Shown: positions 11,261-24,288, numbered from the stretch's first letter. The stretch is DNA of 64,000 bases from Panorpa germanica (GCA_963678705.1 OY783221.1:9610001-9674000), one strand, 5' to 3'. The notes: generated from the letters alone by a model not told the origin. Translations and numbers: made by a program.

Positions 11261-12279
11261 GTTTTGCAGTCAAATGTTTATACGATATAAAATATATATA
11301 ACGTTCCAGTTGAACAAATATCATTTATTTTGTAGAGTTACTCTTTTATTTATGTTTTTTTCTCTTTCTATATCTCTATGATGTATAACGATCAAATTTG
11401 ATTCCACATGGAAAAATTGAGAGAATTTAACGAAATATTACGATACGATAAGTTTTAAATAAACAAAGCAAGTATCTGAAGAGAGAAAAGGACAACAATA
11501 TTATTCATGGTCTTTATTAGACTTTAAATTGTCACGAAATATCTGAAAGACTTTTTAAATTAATTCATATTTAATTTAATATATTAAAAATAGTAAGACG
11601 TTACGGTATCCAAAGCTAGCCAGATGCTTCAGTTATGCTTTAGCTGAGTTTATACCAACTATGTATTATTGTTACCTTTATGAGAAACGTGATTTGTTTC
11701 CATTATTTATATAACAAGTATAACACAATTCTACCTAATACAAAACAACAATTTACTAGAAAATAAAGGGAACAATAATTTAAGACAATAATATAACATA
11801 TTAAGACAATCGTATAAGTCTGAAATGTCATAAAGGCAAATACAATAACACAACAAAAATGACAATAACTAAATTATTTCCCTAACAAAATGAAATCTGA
11901 CAATATGGTTGTGTCCGAAATAGGCCATCAAAAACAAAATCATCGTCGGTTGATGTCCCTCGTTTACGATGCTGTTATTCTAGCAGTAGCAATATCATCA
12001 CAGCATACAAACACAGATTCTATATTTACAGCGGTTCTAAAACTATGATGATTGTGCACTTCACTTCTTTGGTTTAAAACTGTATAGACTGTACTACAGA
12101 CGCATTCGCAAATATTCTCATCCTTTTTATATTCGCATTCGCAATAGATTATTCGAATTTTTTACGAATGTATTTGGCAACAAAAACTGAAAATAATTTA
12201 TTAAATAACAATCCAACTGATTCGGTTTATGATATTTTTATTTTAGTTACTACTTGAACTTGCAATATAAAATAACAAT
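11261..12279. other. AT-rich non-coding stretch
   Basis: No gene recognised. Near 11824-11855, AAATGTCATAAAGGCAAATA followed by CAATAAC loosely resembles the 3'-end motif of the LINE relics at 9.5 and 19.4 kb and could be another tail. Confidence 0.4.
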
Positions 12280-12600
12280 TATATCCAGAACATTTGATCT
12301 TTCAATGTACAGTAACGGAGCTCTGCAGAAATAATTTGTACAGAGTTTTGGTAAAAAATGGAGTGTTGTTGCCAACGAGTATGCAGGAACTAAGAACAGT
12401 ACTAAGATATCCGAGGTGGCCAGTGTGCTTAGTGATTAGACAGTGCTTAGACAGGATATGGCATATAGCGGGTTTAAAAGTTTAGGTAGTAATAATAAAT
12501 GAAATGGAAATAGATAAAATGTTAATAAAATAAATTAAGAAGTGAGAAGAATATTAAACTTTAGGAATAAAATTTTTAATTTTTGGGTCCATATTTAAAA
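12280..12600 (+). pseudogene. Non-LTR retrotransposon C-terminus and tail, same family as 62.9-63.2 kb
   Basis: The frame starts PEHLIFQCTVTE, the end of a C-x-x-C...H-x-x-x-x-C motif. It continues through NGVLLPTSMQELRTVLRYPR and WPVCLVIRQCLDRIWHIAGL to a stop at about 12485. The copy on the minus strand at 62.87-63.25 kb has nearly the same peptide (PEHLIFQCTETE, GVLLPTSMEDL, YPRWPVCLVIDRIWNIAG). Downstream DNA is also shared (TTTAGGTAGTAATAATAAATGAAATG here). Only the last 68 or so residues remain, and there is no upstream coding sequence. Confidence 0.7.
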
Positions 12601-14232
12601 AGCTTGATCACCACCTTTTGCTAATCAAGAGATGACTTGAGTATGACTTCCTTAATCTTATACGTTCATATACGTATATTAATAAATTATATATCAAACT
12701 AAAGCTAATTCTTATCTCAACACGATGGGAAACAGTTGCTTATGTAAAAGTGCCCGCAAATAAGGGTTGCTAACTGTTAAAGATAAGACTGTGTGCCAGC
12801 TATCCATCGTTTTGAAACTATTGCGCATGCAAGCGGTTTGTTCCTATTCGTATGGTCGCAAGAAATGTTATTTTAACACCGACTTGTCTTAAATGCGTGT
12901 TTTTTTTATATTCCTATCATATCTATGTTTATAAGGTCCATACGAAATAGCAAAACTATCTTAACACAACTCACACTGTCGTTGTATTGCATAGCAAAGT
13001 GAGACCTAAACTACAATCTCATTTTTTATAAAGTTTATCTCAATATAACTCATAGTTTGAGAGTTACTGTAAGTATAAAACAACGTGTCGGGGAAACAAT
13101 AATGATTCAATAGAATAGAATATCAAGGTCCAATGACGATGCTCCGATAGTTGATGGCGTTGCCCTAATAGTTAGTATACAGTGTGGACGCACTGTACAG
13201 GTCATTGGAGCAGCAATAATGCAATCAAAAGCAAAAAATGAAGGCCGTTGGGTATACGCGGGAGAATCGGGGACAGGTCAAGTCGAAACTTGAAAAATTC
13301 AATTTACAAATAAATAGAAAGGGACGCGCTTTCAATTTTATAGAATCAGTGCGTTGGAGAATAGCAAACAAGTGTACAATTTATGAAAACATTAGGAAAA
13401 TTTACTGAAATCTTAACACCAATTTAATTTTGATTTTGTCAGAAGATGTCTTAATAATAAAGTCTAGATGTTATGTCAACTCAAGAACTTGGTTGACAGT
13501 TCAAGTGTATTTAACTTTACTTAAATGCTTCACCACCAAGAAGAAGGAGATAGATATATAGATAATATTTAATGTTTGATAAAGACAGATATATTATTTA
13601 AGATGAAATGATGAATAAGGTGGAAAGGTGGGAAAGGAAAATGTTTTAAGCTGGTGAGCAGTGCGTGGTCTTAGTTTTCTTTCAGAATGTCTGCTGGCGG
13701 CACGTTTTATTAACTCGAAAGAGACATTCAGAGTAAATAATATGCAAAATATAACAATAAAATGTCTGGCTAAAGAAAATGTTAATACTAATTACTAAAT
13801 AAGTATATTCAGAGTTGCTTAAGGTAGTAAAACCCCTTTTTATGGAATTTGATATACTCGCTATATAAATACGATGTTAATATAAGTGTCCTAGTAATTA
13901 AAAATTTTCATAGTTTGATCAGCTGTGAAGCGAGATATTAATAATTAAAGTGCGCATTTATAACATGCAGGAGTTCTACAAATTTTAAGGTATATCTTGA
14001 CAATGGTTCTACAGAAAAAACTGATATATTGTAGAGAAATAAATTAGGAAAGTATTGACTGGTATTTAGATTGTTTGACTAGTTACTATCACAACTTGAC
14101 AACGTTGTATATTCTCATACTCTGCGCGTAGTACCATGCGAAGTACATATTGTATTATACCATAGTGGTTCCATTGCAGTGTTGTCACATTTCTGAAGAG
14201 TGTGATTATATTTAGTCTATTTACATATTAGG
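12601..14232. other. Non-coding stretch with short inverted motifs
   Basis: No gene recognised. At about 13131-13210 the phrase TCCAATGAC and its complement GTCATTGGA flank about 60 bases that include a small perfect hairpin (TACAGTG, six-base loop, CACTGTA). Near 13682 a TTTCAG acceptor-like site precedes AATGTCTGCTGGCGGCACG, but the frame closes after eight codons, so I do not call an exon. Confidence 0.4.
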
Positions 14233-14648
14233 TAAATTCTCCGAAAATTACAAAATAGTATTCTATTATATGAAGTATATGTAACGTTTGTAATTTAATA
14301 ATATTCACAATATAACACAACTTTTGGTTTTTACTATAATACTAATATAAAAATAATTTACTAATATTGCAATCATTATTTTTAAAACATCTGTGGGTTA
14401 TATAAGAGACACATAAAACTGAGTTTGAAGTGAAACCTACATTATACATTTAAAAACACTGAAAATGGTTCCAGTTGAGAATAATTATACAGAACTAGGT
14501 ATACAAATACTTGAAATTACTACATATTAATTTTTAAATTACAAACCATGAGATCCAAAACCATTTTATTGGAAAAATTAGCATAAAAACTAAAAAAAGA
14601 GAAAAAAACACTATTGTTAATTTGAAATAATTCAACGGGAACTACAGA
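14233..14648 (+). repeat. 416-bp direct repeat, copy 1
   Basis: The sequence from TAAATTCTCCGAAAATTACA to CAACGGGAACTACAGA recurs with no difference that I can find at 16691-17106. The flanks on both sides differ completely. The unit has no TG...CA ends, no terminal inverted repeats, no primer-binding site after copy 1 and no polypurine tract before copy 2, so it is not a canonical LTR pair. It contains a TATATAAGAG box-like string. A very recent duplication, gene conversion or an assembly join are the options. Confidence 0.85.
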
Positions 14649-14770
14649 TTGAATCTTAATGCTTAACAAAACGCAGGAAATTGAATTAGCCACGTATGTA
14701 AAAATAATCGAATACCAATAAATTGATTACTGTGAATACATTTAGTGTACAATACATTTTGAAATTGCCT

Positions 14771-14798
14771 AGTGTGTGTGTGGGGGGGGGGGGGGGGG
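14771..14798 (+). repeat. (GT)n followed by G17 homopolymer
   Basis: A GT dinucleotide run passes directly into 17 consecutive Gs, which is striking in such AT-rich DNA. Length is likely to vary and to be error-prone in sequencing. Confidence 0.9.
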
Positions 14799-15469
14799 TA
14801 ATGGGTGGTGCGTACCAGGAACGGAGAAAGGGGAGTGTACACAATGCGAACGTGATTATAGGGTATCCACTTTGTCCGTACGTCCATCCTGATGTACTCT
14901 GATCCAGCGTTTGTGAACAATAGAGCGGAGTGACAAACACAGGCACGCACTTTACACACACTCAAATTATTAACGAAAATCCACTTCCCCCTACCCCACC
15001 TCTATCACTCATTGTAAATTGTAAGTACCTAACAGTGAGTGCGTCAATAATATTCATGTAAAAATATGAGTATATAAATATATGGATGGGAAATGAAAGA
15101 TGGTTTATCAATTTATTTTGATTTAAGGTAGTTGTATCGTGGAATGACTTTTCAAAGGATTTTAATAAAACTTCATTTAATTGCTCTTTAATTAATTATA
15201 AGACATATTGACCTCAGGTCGATTAAAATTTACCACACCATTATTGAGAAAAACGATATTAAAGTTTTGTTATTTTAACACAGGCTCTTATGGGAAATAG
15301 TAATTTCAATGTTATTTTTATCGAATAAAATAAAAACGATTCAAAGGAATTCAATAAAAATTTAATATATTATAGAAACAGTAGTTATTAATCACATAAA
15401 AAAAAATGGAAATTATTGACCACGCCATTACAGAAATAAAATGTTGTAAACATTGAAAAACGTGTATAT

Positions 15470-15605
15470 ACGTGTATGTATGGGAATATACGTGTAGATA
15501 CTATTTACATGTAGTGAGAACAGTGAGAATACGTGAATGTATATACGTGTATACGTGTATGTATGTGTAGATACTATTTACATGTAGTGAGAAAAGTGAG
15601 ACTGT
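15470..15605 (+). repeat. Imperfect tandem duplication, about 75-bp unit
   Basis: GTAGATACTATTTACATGTA followed by GTGAGAA(C/A)AGTGAGA occurs twice (about 15494 and 15567), each preceded by CGTGTATGTATG-like text. The two units differ by a few changes and a small indel. Confidence 0.8.
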
Positions 15606-16690
15606 ACCTTCACATAAGTTTTTAACGAGACTATTTGACACTAACGTTCCAGCTACATTATAATTTTAGGTTGCTGAGTTATACTTTTGAGCATGACTAT
15701 CTCGGATCAACTACCTTAAATTAAGAGTCCATTGTATAGAGAGATTCAGGGCCGATGCAGGTGTCCAGGCGATAAATTAATTATCTCAGGGAGACATGGA
15801 ACCTGAAGTAAAATTGAATCTATAAAAATTAAAAATCAATTTGTATAAAACTCAGAAGTGGGAAGCAAGGAAACTAGTTTTTCAAAGAAAAAAATATCAT
15901 GTTTCGCCTCTGTATTTAAGCACGTGTATTATTTTTAAATATATTAATAAACTCGTACATAAGGACGTGCTTTTGATCTTATTCAACAAGCTGAAGTCCT
16001 ACCACGTATAAAAGAGACATCGTTTCGTATATATCACGGAAGAAAAGAAACTGTTTTATTATCCTCATTATTATTAATTATTTTATTTTTTTAAAGTTTT
16101 ATTTTATTTTATTAAAGTCTAAATAACTAATCCAAATTGATGCATATCATCATTCCAACACTATTATTCTTGCACTATGTAAATTCAATTTTAAAAAATA
16201 TAGCCAGGTCATCGAATCGTGCCAAAAATGATACACCTACATAAATTAAACAACAAATAAAATTCAAAAGTGTCACAAATTGAATTATGTTATCTATGCG
16301 ACCAGCAGAGTAGTTGCACAGTTGAATTAGCTCACTGGAGTCCACTGGAGAATACTGGAGCCAATGAACGAACGAACACACTGCTGACTTTTGTCTGCTA
16401 ATGTATTTTAGTTCTGCACCATGCCTGTGCCAGTGCCTGTCTCTGCGATTTATTGGGAATATTTTAGTCTTCAATTGCTTAGCGAATTGTATTTTCAAAG
16501 GTCATTCACTTATTTAACATTGTATTATTTTTTAAATATATATTTTTGAACAATTGCATCATTCATTGCTGGCTTAATCCTGTCTTCTTTTTTAAGGTAA
16601 TGTAAATGTTATTTATAAAAATCTGATCTCATAACCGTAACTTGTTATTATTTGAAACATAATTTGGTAACAGCCTAAAATTAAATAGCC

Positions 16691-17106
16691 TAAATTCTCC
16701 GAAAATTACAAAATAGTATTCTATTATATGAAGTATATGTAACGTTTGTAATTTAATAATATTCACAATATAACACAACTTTTGGTTTTTACTATAATAC
16801 TAATATAAAAATAATTTACTAATATTGCAATCATTATTTTTAAAACATCTGTGGGTTATATAAGAGACACATAAAACTGAGTTTGAAGTGAAACCTACAT
16901 TATACATTTAAAAACACTGAAAATGGTTCCAGTTGAGAATAATTATACAGAACTAGGTATACAAATACTTGAAATTACTACATATTAATTTTTAAATTAC
17001 AAACCATGAGATCCAAAACCATTTTATTGGAAAAATTAGCATAAAAACTAAAAAAAGAGAAAAAAACACTATTGTTAATTTGAAATAATTCAACGGGAAC
17101 TACAGA
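16691..17106 (+). repeat. 416-bp direct repeat, copy 2
   Basis: This is identical by eye to 14233-14648. It is followed by ATTAACGTTAAGAAAATC, whereas copy 1 is followed by TTGAATCTTAATGC. The left flank is AAATAGCC rather than ATTAGG. No shared target-site duplication surrounds either copy. Confidence 0.85.
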
Positions 17107-19379
17107 ATTAACGTTAAGAAAATCTCAATTTAACGCTAAAATAACGTTACAGTATATAACGCACGTAACTTTTCACATGACGTTATACAATATTAACAGC
17201 AGAAGTTATCTCGCTCTGAACGGTGATCTTATTTGCTAAAAGCGATGTTGCCAATGTTGCCAAATATACAACGAGATATTTAGTGATTTGCGTCATCTGT
17301 AATTGTACTGGTTAACCGCATAAAAAATATCTAAATCGGCCGACGGTTTAAAGGAAATGCACAGACTAATACTGTAGCTGGATTCCCTAACTTTATTGAT
17401 AACGTTAACTTAACGATCAAAAGTGTTCTCAGATGTAGTGATTGTCAATTGTATTTATTCCGTAAACTAGTAGAAAACACTATCGTTGGCAACAATATCG
17501 TCAACTTAAAGGTAACATTTCTCGTTAAAACAATTAGTGAATTTGGCATTAAGGTTCTAGTCTCTGCTCATAATATCTAACATTTCATATTATTTATTTT
17601 TTTGTACATCACTATCTACATATGGAATATGAGGGAATATACCCTATTGTGATTTCTACGTACCTCATGCCTGGCCTCTGTGGGTTTTCATCTGTGATTG
17701 ACATGTACAAGTACGAGATAAATCCTTTAGTGATTGTGTAGTAATTTAACTGATATGATTATTTTAAATCATAGTAAATATTTGGCAATTAGCAGAATTA
17801 TTAGCTTAAATGTTTCGCTTAAATACGTACATTAATTAAATTATATATCAAAGTGGAATTGTATTAATTAAGTTCTGTTGAATTCGAGTATTATGTTGCT
17901 TATATTTCTAAGTTGAACAATGAGATTACAATTCTTGGAATATTCGAATTATTTTGAATATAATACATAGATATATTAATAGAATATTTATATAACTTGA
18001 ATAATGCTATGTTCAAATATTTTTTTAGTTATGAAAGACGTCAAAGTGTAATTTACACATTACGCCAAACTGCTGTATCGTTGTATTCATTTCTCAGACC
18101 ACCGCTAAATTTCATGGATTTGGAAATGATCAAAATTTAATTAATTATGTAATAGAATAGTCATTAACATAAAAACTGCTAACATAGTTAGAGGTTGTTG
18201 GTTATAGGACTCAGAATCACGAATAAGGTTGACGATAAATTCAGTAATTAAAAAAATAAATATTAAATACATTTTATTTATATACTGTCTTGAACGTCAG
18301 TTTATTTCCGATGCCACCAATGACACACTATTATGTTAGCAATTTATATGATATAGAAGGCCATATGTATATTAACAAATCACTGCCTAAAAAATTTATA
18401 ATCAGTTGAACAAAATAATCAAATACTGAAAATATAGCGCTGATTTGGAAGTCGAATTCGATGATGCAGTAATCTTATCACCGTTCTCGTCATCATCATC
18501 ATCATCTCTATATGAAGCAAGTAAATTAAAATGCTTTGGAATATGATATGACTCACTTAGAAGCCAATGCGGTTAAGTCCAAGAAAATATTGAAGAAATC
18601 AATGTTTTTTAACACATTTGAGATGAATCATATTATTTATTCTATTATAATTTACAAAGATAAGAAAATATTAAAAAAAAGAAATACAGCTACTGCCAAT
18701 TTTTCGTCTCCATTAGTAAGTTTTGTGAAATTTTGAACAGCAGACTGCAACGGTGCTTTTTCATTGTATTGTGGATTTATACGACATAATCTGTATAAAG
18801 CATAAATCACTACAGTACTTTCGTAATTTGAACTATAACCTTTTATCATTATCTACAAGACTTTTAAATAAAATATAAAATTTCATTGTCAACTCAATAA
18901 AATATCTTTCTAGAAATTTTCTTAAAATAATTGAGAACCACTGATCTACAAACTATGGGTTGATTTTCGATATGTTTACCCATTTCATCCAACTACTTAC
19001 TTTAGTATAATGAAACAAATTTGGGTCTATGACCATTTCACTAGTATTCTACCCTTATTCAATATATAGTTAGGTGGTTGAATATCCCTATATCCACAAG
19101 CAAAAAGAAAAAAAAATACAGAAAATTAGAGTAAATGTTATAATAGTTTTTTTCATTTCAATTTCCGACCCCAGATCTATTTGTAACCAATAACATAAAA
19201 ATACAAATACCACATAGACGATTGGATTTTATTATTAAATTTACTATAAATATCTATTACTAGGACAACGTATTGATATTGCATTATACTCGTGTTTGTC
19301 AAATTCGTAAAAACTGTCATATACAATTTCTATCGTTTTCCAATATCTTGTTCTGTCACATTAAATTTTTATAAGCTTG
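17107..19379. other. AT-rich non-coding stretch
   Basis: No gene or element recognised. A short trinucleotide run (CAT/TCA, about five units) lies at about 18491-18507. The 65-66 codon frames near 18.5-18.85 kb overlap on opposite strands and have no motif. Confidence 0.45.
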
Positions 19380-19655
19380 GAGGAGTTATTGCAAGGAAGA
19401 GTAGGTTAGGAGAAAGAGAAGAGAGAAAGAGGAGAAATGTTGTAAGCAGACGGAGTCGGGAGGAACGATTGCAAAAGAAAACTAGGAAGTAGATAGGTGG
19501 TGGATGCAAGGAGGAAGCAGTGGCGGAAGATAACAAAGGAGACGAACATTGAAAAGGAAAAAGAGAATGTTAAAAATTTGTAAAGGAAATGTAAACTGAA
19601 TGAAAGGAGGTTGTAAAGCCGTAATGGCAGATACAATAAAATACAATGCATATTA
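19380..19655 (+). pseudogene. Purine-rich LINE relic with 3'-end motif
   Basis: The plus strand is purine-biased and encodes ARKSRLGEREERKRRNVVSR then REERLQKKTRK before a stop. It ends with GGTTGTAAAGCCGTAATGGC followed by AGATACAATAAA at about 19612-19640. That closing motif resembles the one at 10.01 kb and is typical of 3' ends of insect LINEs of the kind that have Arg/Glu-rich C-terminal regions. The copy is broken by stops, and no catalytic domain remains. Confidence 0.45.
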
Positions 19656-22600
19656 TTTTTTATTATAGTTTTTTAGAATTTTGTGTACAACTATATTAAT
19701 AGTTTTACACAACAACATCAAATATTTGTACCCAATGCAGCTCGTTACCTCGACACAAATTAAATTTTCTGGTGCGCTTATTGGTTTCCCTATATTCTAT
19801 TTTATATGAACGCCTGCATAAATGCATAATACTAGTAACACAAATGTTTAAATTTTGTAGTGAAAGAGAGATTACTACTGAAACGACATCCCTCGAGGGG
19901 GTTTTTAATACAATTACAATAGTGAACAGAAATATTAGTGCAAACACAGCATGCACAGCCAGAATATGTAGTCAAAATCAGTAAAATAGTTATTATAGCA
20001 TTGTCGCTTTCGAAATTGTCAGCTGCCGGGGGATAAAGAATTATTTTGTTTGTCAAGGTTTACCCTTGTCATGTATGTCGTAACTATAAGTTAAAAAATG
20101 TCAATTATGTGTGAATTAAGGGACTTGAAAAAGAAACTAGTAATTTATTTGAAAAATATGGCTATAAAAATTTTAGCTGACCTTTCTTAAGTGGCTAGGT
20201 TTTACTCAGGGCCAGGAATGGGTTCAAGGTAACAACTTTGGTTAACTTTAATTGTCCTGAAATTAAATTTCTTTATAACGGAATATTAAAACTTCTATAT
20301 AAGTCATTTTGTTACAAAAGATATTTCTATAGAAATCAATCTCAGATAAAAATATAGTGGATTAATTAGATTGTAGTAAGCAAGTGTGAAAATTACGGTT
20401 AGGGAATTCTGCTTTTAGAAAGTGCTTAAAATTCCAAAAATTGCATTTGTTTTACAAATAATATACAACTGTAATAAAAGTTGTGATATTGGGTACTTTC
20501 AATCATTTACTTTACATTTACTTTAACCTGAATGTGTACTCTGTTTTCAACACATTGCATTAGGTAGTAGATGAATAAGTGTGGAACAATATGTACTTTA
20601 GATAGGAATTAATTTTTATTTAATTTTGCAAGCAAATGTCTGGCCTAGTTATTCCAGATCCATAATGCTGGCCAAACACATAACTATTTATTTGACAGGT
20701 TTGTCTGTAATCTATTCAGGTAAACCGTTACATGTATGACTTACATTACATATGAATGTATAACAAGTGTACCTGTCTAAAATAGCCTATTATCAATTTA
20801 TAAAAAAAATTGTGACAAAAATAACAAAACATCGATGTTTTTGTCATCGATATTTAAATTCGATACCCACCCCTAAATTAGAGTTCATAAAGCGTTTCAA
20901 GAGCTTTCGGTACATTACCCGACCTACCTAAACAATTATGCAAATTTAAAAATGATCTATATTTGTAAAAAAAAAAAATCTCATTAATTCTGAATAACCC
21001 TCGTCATAGAAATGACAGTTGGTGATTTAAATTTTGTTTGAAACCTTCCTACATCCCTACCACACACATATATATAAATGTTTTCCAATATTTACACTGT
21101 CATTTTCTTGTACAAGTTTGAAAGTAAAAATATATATTTTTTAAACTTGTTGAAAATATTAAATAAAAAAGTAATTCATCAAAATATTTTGTGGTTTCAT
21201 TTTTATTTTAGTTAACCAAAGAGATTTTCATTTGTATATTTTTTTTGTTTTATTTTTTAGTTATAAAAAAATAGAATTGATTGTGGTTTTTCTGTGACTG
21301 AACGTGAAATGCAAAACCGTATTGTAGTGTCTGCCAGTGACATGTCGGAGTTATATTGTAGTTCAATTAAATATGGACGTTTTCATTCGCGGTGGAGTGG
21401 AGGGGGTGTAATACCGTTAAAGAATTTTTAGAAATTCATAAAATGTATACATGCTTGAGAACTGATGGAAAAAATAATTCTTAACTATAGAAGAAGACAT
21501 AACAAAAAAATTGGCTACACTAAACAATTCATAAGTAGGCGGTGACACTATTTAAGAAGAATGTGTTAAGTAAACTGTATGAAAAAAATTATTGATTCCT
21601 AAATATTTCTTATTCTATATTATTTGTTCTTATTATTTAATTAACATACAACATATTTTTATAGCCCTTTATTTGAATATCTCGTTTTCTTCAGGTGACT
21701 GTGGGTAAAATAATTAAATACGAAGACTTATTAATTTAATTAAATGATTACAAACAACAGATCACCGTAAAAGGTGAATATATAATTTTAATTAAAAATT
21801 TAAAAAATTATTATTATTTTTATTTAATATAAGGAATGTCCTTTTCTGTATGCTAATTAATTAATTTAATAAAATATTATCACGTCCTTTTTAATATTAT
21901 TTAAGAAAATATATTTTCTTTAAGTGGAGTAATAAAGTATACTTAATAAACGCGTATTTAACTTTGTATAAATGATTTCGAAAACGCTTTTATATTTTTC
22001 TTGTGTTAATTTTACTTAAATTAATTAATTTAATTTTTTATTTTTAATTAAATAAAAATGAAAAAATGTCTGGTGTTACTGCTAATTTCCATTTGAGGTA
22101 GTTGATTTTTAAATACACAAAACGATATAAGATAAAAATACTTTTCTGATAATATGCTAAGAAAGGAAGCTGTCATTTGAAAAATAAATTATAGATCTTA
22201 CTGTTTTTTTAATGTATTTGTGATTAGAAAAAAGATTTTCTTTCATTTAGGCGAATGTAGGAGATATTTCGCACTAAACACTGTACCTACTTGGATCTTA
22301 ATTTAACATAAACAATCTTTAAATACCTGGCAATGAGAAGTTATGCATTTCTGAGATCTAGAGGGATGTATCCTGCAAGGAATGGGCTTGTGTCCTATGT
22401 CTTAATTTCTATAAAACTTTACTATATATTGATAAAGTTGGTTACTAAAACCTCAAATGTCCAATTATTTTTTAATAACTCGTTATATTTCAGGAGATAT
22501 TAACAATTAAAAAAGTCATTTTTTCTCTTTAATTATTAAAGGGATTCAACGTTGGACAACATTCCAACTGCATATGACATCACAGACGCTAGTTACTATC

Positions 22601-23652
22601 TCTTTTATACAACAGAGCGTAAAAGAGACAGCATATTCAAGATAGAACTCTGGCAAGTTTACAGGTTACCAACCTTACAGCTCATAAATCTCTGCTATAT
22701 GTACTTATATATCAAAATATCAAATATTATTTACAGCAAATTCAAGGAACAATAAAATTTCAATATTATGTCTGCCGTAACAGGGTTAAATAAAATAAAA
22801 ACTTATTATTCTTTGCCTTGACTTGATTATTTCGACTACCAGAGCCTACAAAACATAACCACAGCACTGACCTAATCAACAAATAACTGACGTTAAAATG
22901 ACGTACAAATATGGCCGACCATTTCTAGCGCTAATTGAAATTTTTAATTGCTATATCTTCGTCAACATTTAGATATTTATTAAAATAGACACTCATACAC
23001 ATTTATTAACATAAATTTCAATCAACAATTGAAAAATCGACCACTAAAAAATGAGGACACAAGCCCATTGGGCCAAGTAGCCTTGTAACATGTTCATTAC
23101 ATAACAGTTTATGTGTAAACTCATTTTTGCTTTACATCACTTTTTATATTTGTTAATAAATACTATTGTGTACCAATTGTATAACGGGTTATAATTTGTA
23201 ATTAGTAAATCCTAATTATTTCTGTCACAAACTGCTATAATTTCAATATCTTAATGTATTTAAATATATTTAACTAGTAACAAACTGAAGACCCATGTTA
23301 CATTACATACTCTGATTACTTGTTTTACATATGAATCAATTACAGAATCTTCTAATTCAAATTATATAAAATTTGGCAGTGTACAACGGTTTCATGTTTT
23401 TCAGTGGATTTAAAATGAATTGAAATGGATGGATATATTCGAGTCGCGGCTGTTCGCGATTTATAAACTAACATCATATACTCGTACACATATCCTCCAT
23501 AATTCACTTCCTTTCTCCCATCCCCCTCCCCCTGCCACTTATTCACGCTTTTTACACGCATGGTAACAGCACACCACCAATCAACGTCAACACTTATAAA
23601 ATCAACACATTTCATTCTATATCACTAATTTCCTGTGATGAATATGGCCGCC
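19656..23652. other. AT-rich non-coding stretch
   Basis: No gene recognised. GTCTGCCGTAACAGGGTTAA followed by ATAAAATAAA at about 22768-22800 could be another LINE-type 3' end. The phrase TTTTCTTCAGGTGACT at about 21690 resembles a plus-strand acceptor beside a weak donor. I do not call it, because the donor is poor. Short open frames here have no motifs. Confidence 0.4.
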
Positions 23653-23680
23653 ATTAGTGGGTTATGTATTTACTTGGTAG

Positions 23681-23722
23681 TACATGTGTACCGACGAGAT
23701 GAGTACATGTGTACCGAGATGT
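23681..23722 (+). repeat. Short tandem duplication
   Basis: GTACATGTGTACCGA occurs twice in about 40 bases (about 23680 and 23703), separated by CGAGATGA. Each unit contains the palindrome GTACATGTGTAC with one mismatch. Confidence 0.75.
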
Positions 23723-23844
23723 TAACATCAACAAATAAATAAAAACAAATGTATCAGACTGATACTATGTCGAACAAGAAAGCAAATCTAACAAGTTATA
23801 ATAACAAAATGTATAGAATAAATAAATTAATTCTGTCAACTACA

Positions 23845-24288
23845 GATGCAACCATAGAGACATAAGAATAGAGTACGCGAAGTGTACGACCGCGTGTAAG
23901 AGGAAGCGATAGATGCAAAACGAGAGATAGCTGCCAAGTGTCCTATCTGTTTCTTCCTAACCGAACCGCTGCTGCTGGCTTGGTTGATTGGCGGTATGGT
24001 AGAGGGTAAACAAGCAAGCAGACGCTATTGGTAAAATAAAAATATAGATAAAAATATTTTTAAATAGTTAGTGTAGCATACAGTAAATTTTAAATAATAT
24101 ATGCAAAGCATTTTAACGTCCAGATAATGAATAAAGACACCGACAGCTATATTTTCGTTAACGCGGCAGTTAATCACAGTATTTGGCTCGAAAGAGACAC
24201 AGAGGACATTCGTGGCTATCTCTCTCTTTGCCTATATTACAGTATTCAGCCTCTTGCGCACTCTAGTCTTATATCTCATGGATGCAAC
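23845..24288. mobile_element. hAT-type MITE with exact 8-bp target-site duplication
   Basis: GATGCAAC occurs at 23845-23852 and again at 24281-24288, directly outside an element of 428 bp (23853-24280). The left end reads CATAGAGACATAAGAATAGA. The right end, in reverse complement, reads CATGAGATATAAGACTAGAG. Similarity continues inward for more than 100 bases, including AGAGATAGC and TGTCCT(A/C)TGTGT-like blocks. An 8-bp duplication and a CA-starting inverted terminus fit the hAT superfamily. There is no transposase coding, so it is non-autonomous. The exact duplication suggests that both ends are intact. Confidence 0.85.

Larger units (their letters stand above)
14649..16690. other. 2.0-kb spacer between the identical repeats
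   Basis: It holds a (GT)5 run followed by 17 Gs (14782-14798), a partly duplicated tract at 15470-15605, and otherwise AT-rich non-coding DNA. Three copies of ACTGGAG occur at 16335-16362. No retroviral coding sequence, primer-binding site or transposase motif is present. The roughly 100-codon minus frames at 14663-14965 cross the poly-C/poly-G run and are low-complexity. Confidence 0.6.

Noticed and set aside
13675-13710. Plus-strand coding exon starting ATGTCTGCTGGCGGCACG after TTTCAG
   Set aside because: The frame closes after eight codons and no donor or second exon was found.
14233-17106. LTR retrotransposon with 416-bp LTRs
   Set aside because: There are no TG...CA ends, primer-binding site, polypurine tract, target duplication or gag/pol coding in the 2-kb interior.
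21680-21705. Plus-strand TTTTCTTCAG|GTGACT as a ratchet site
   Set aside because: The acceptor is reasonable but GTGACT is a poor donor and there is no second plus-strand site of similar quality.
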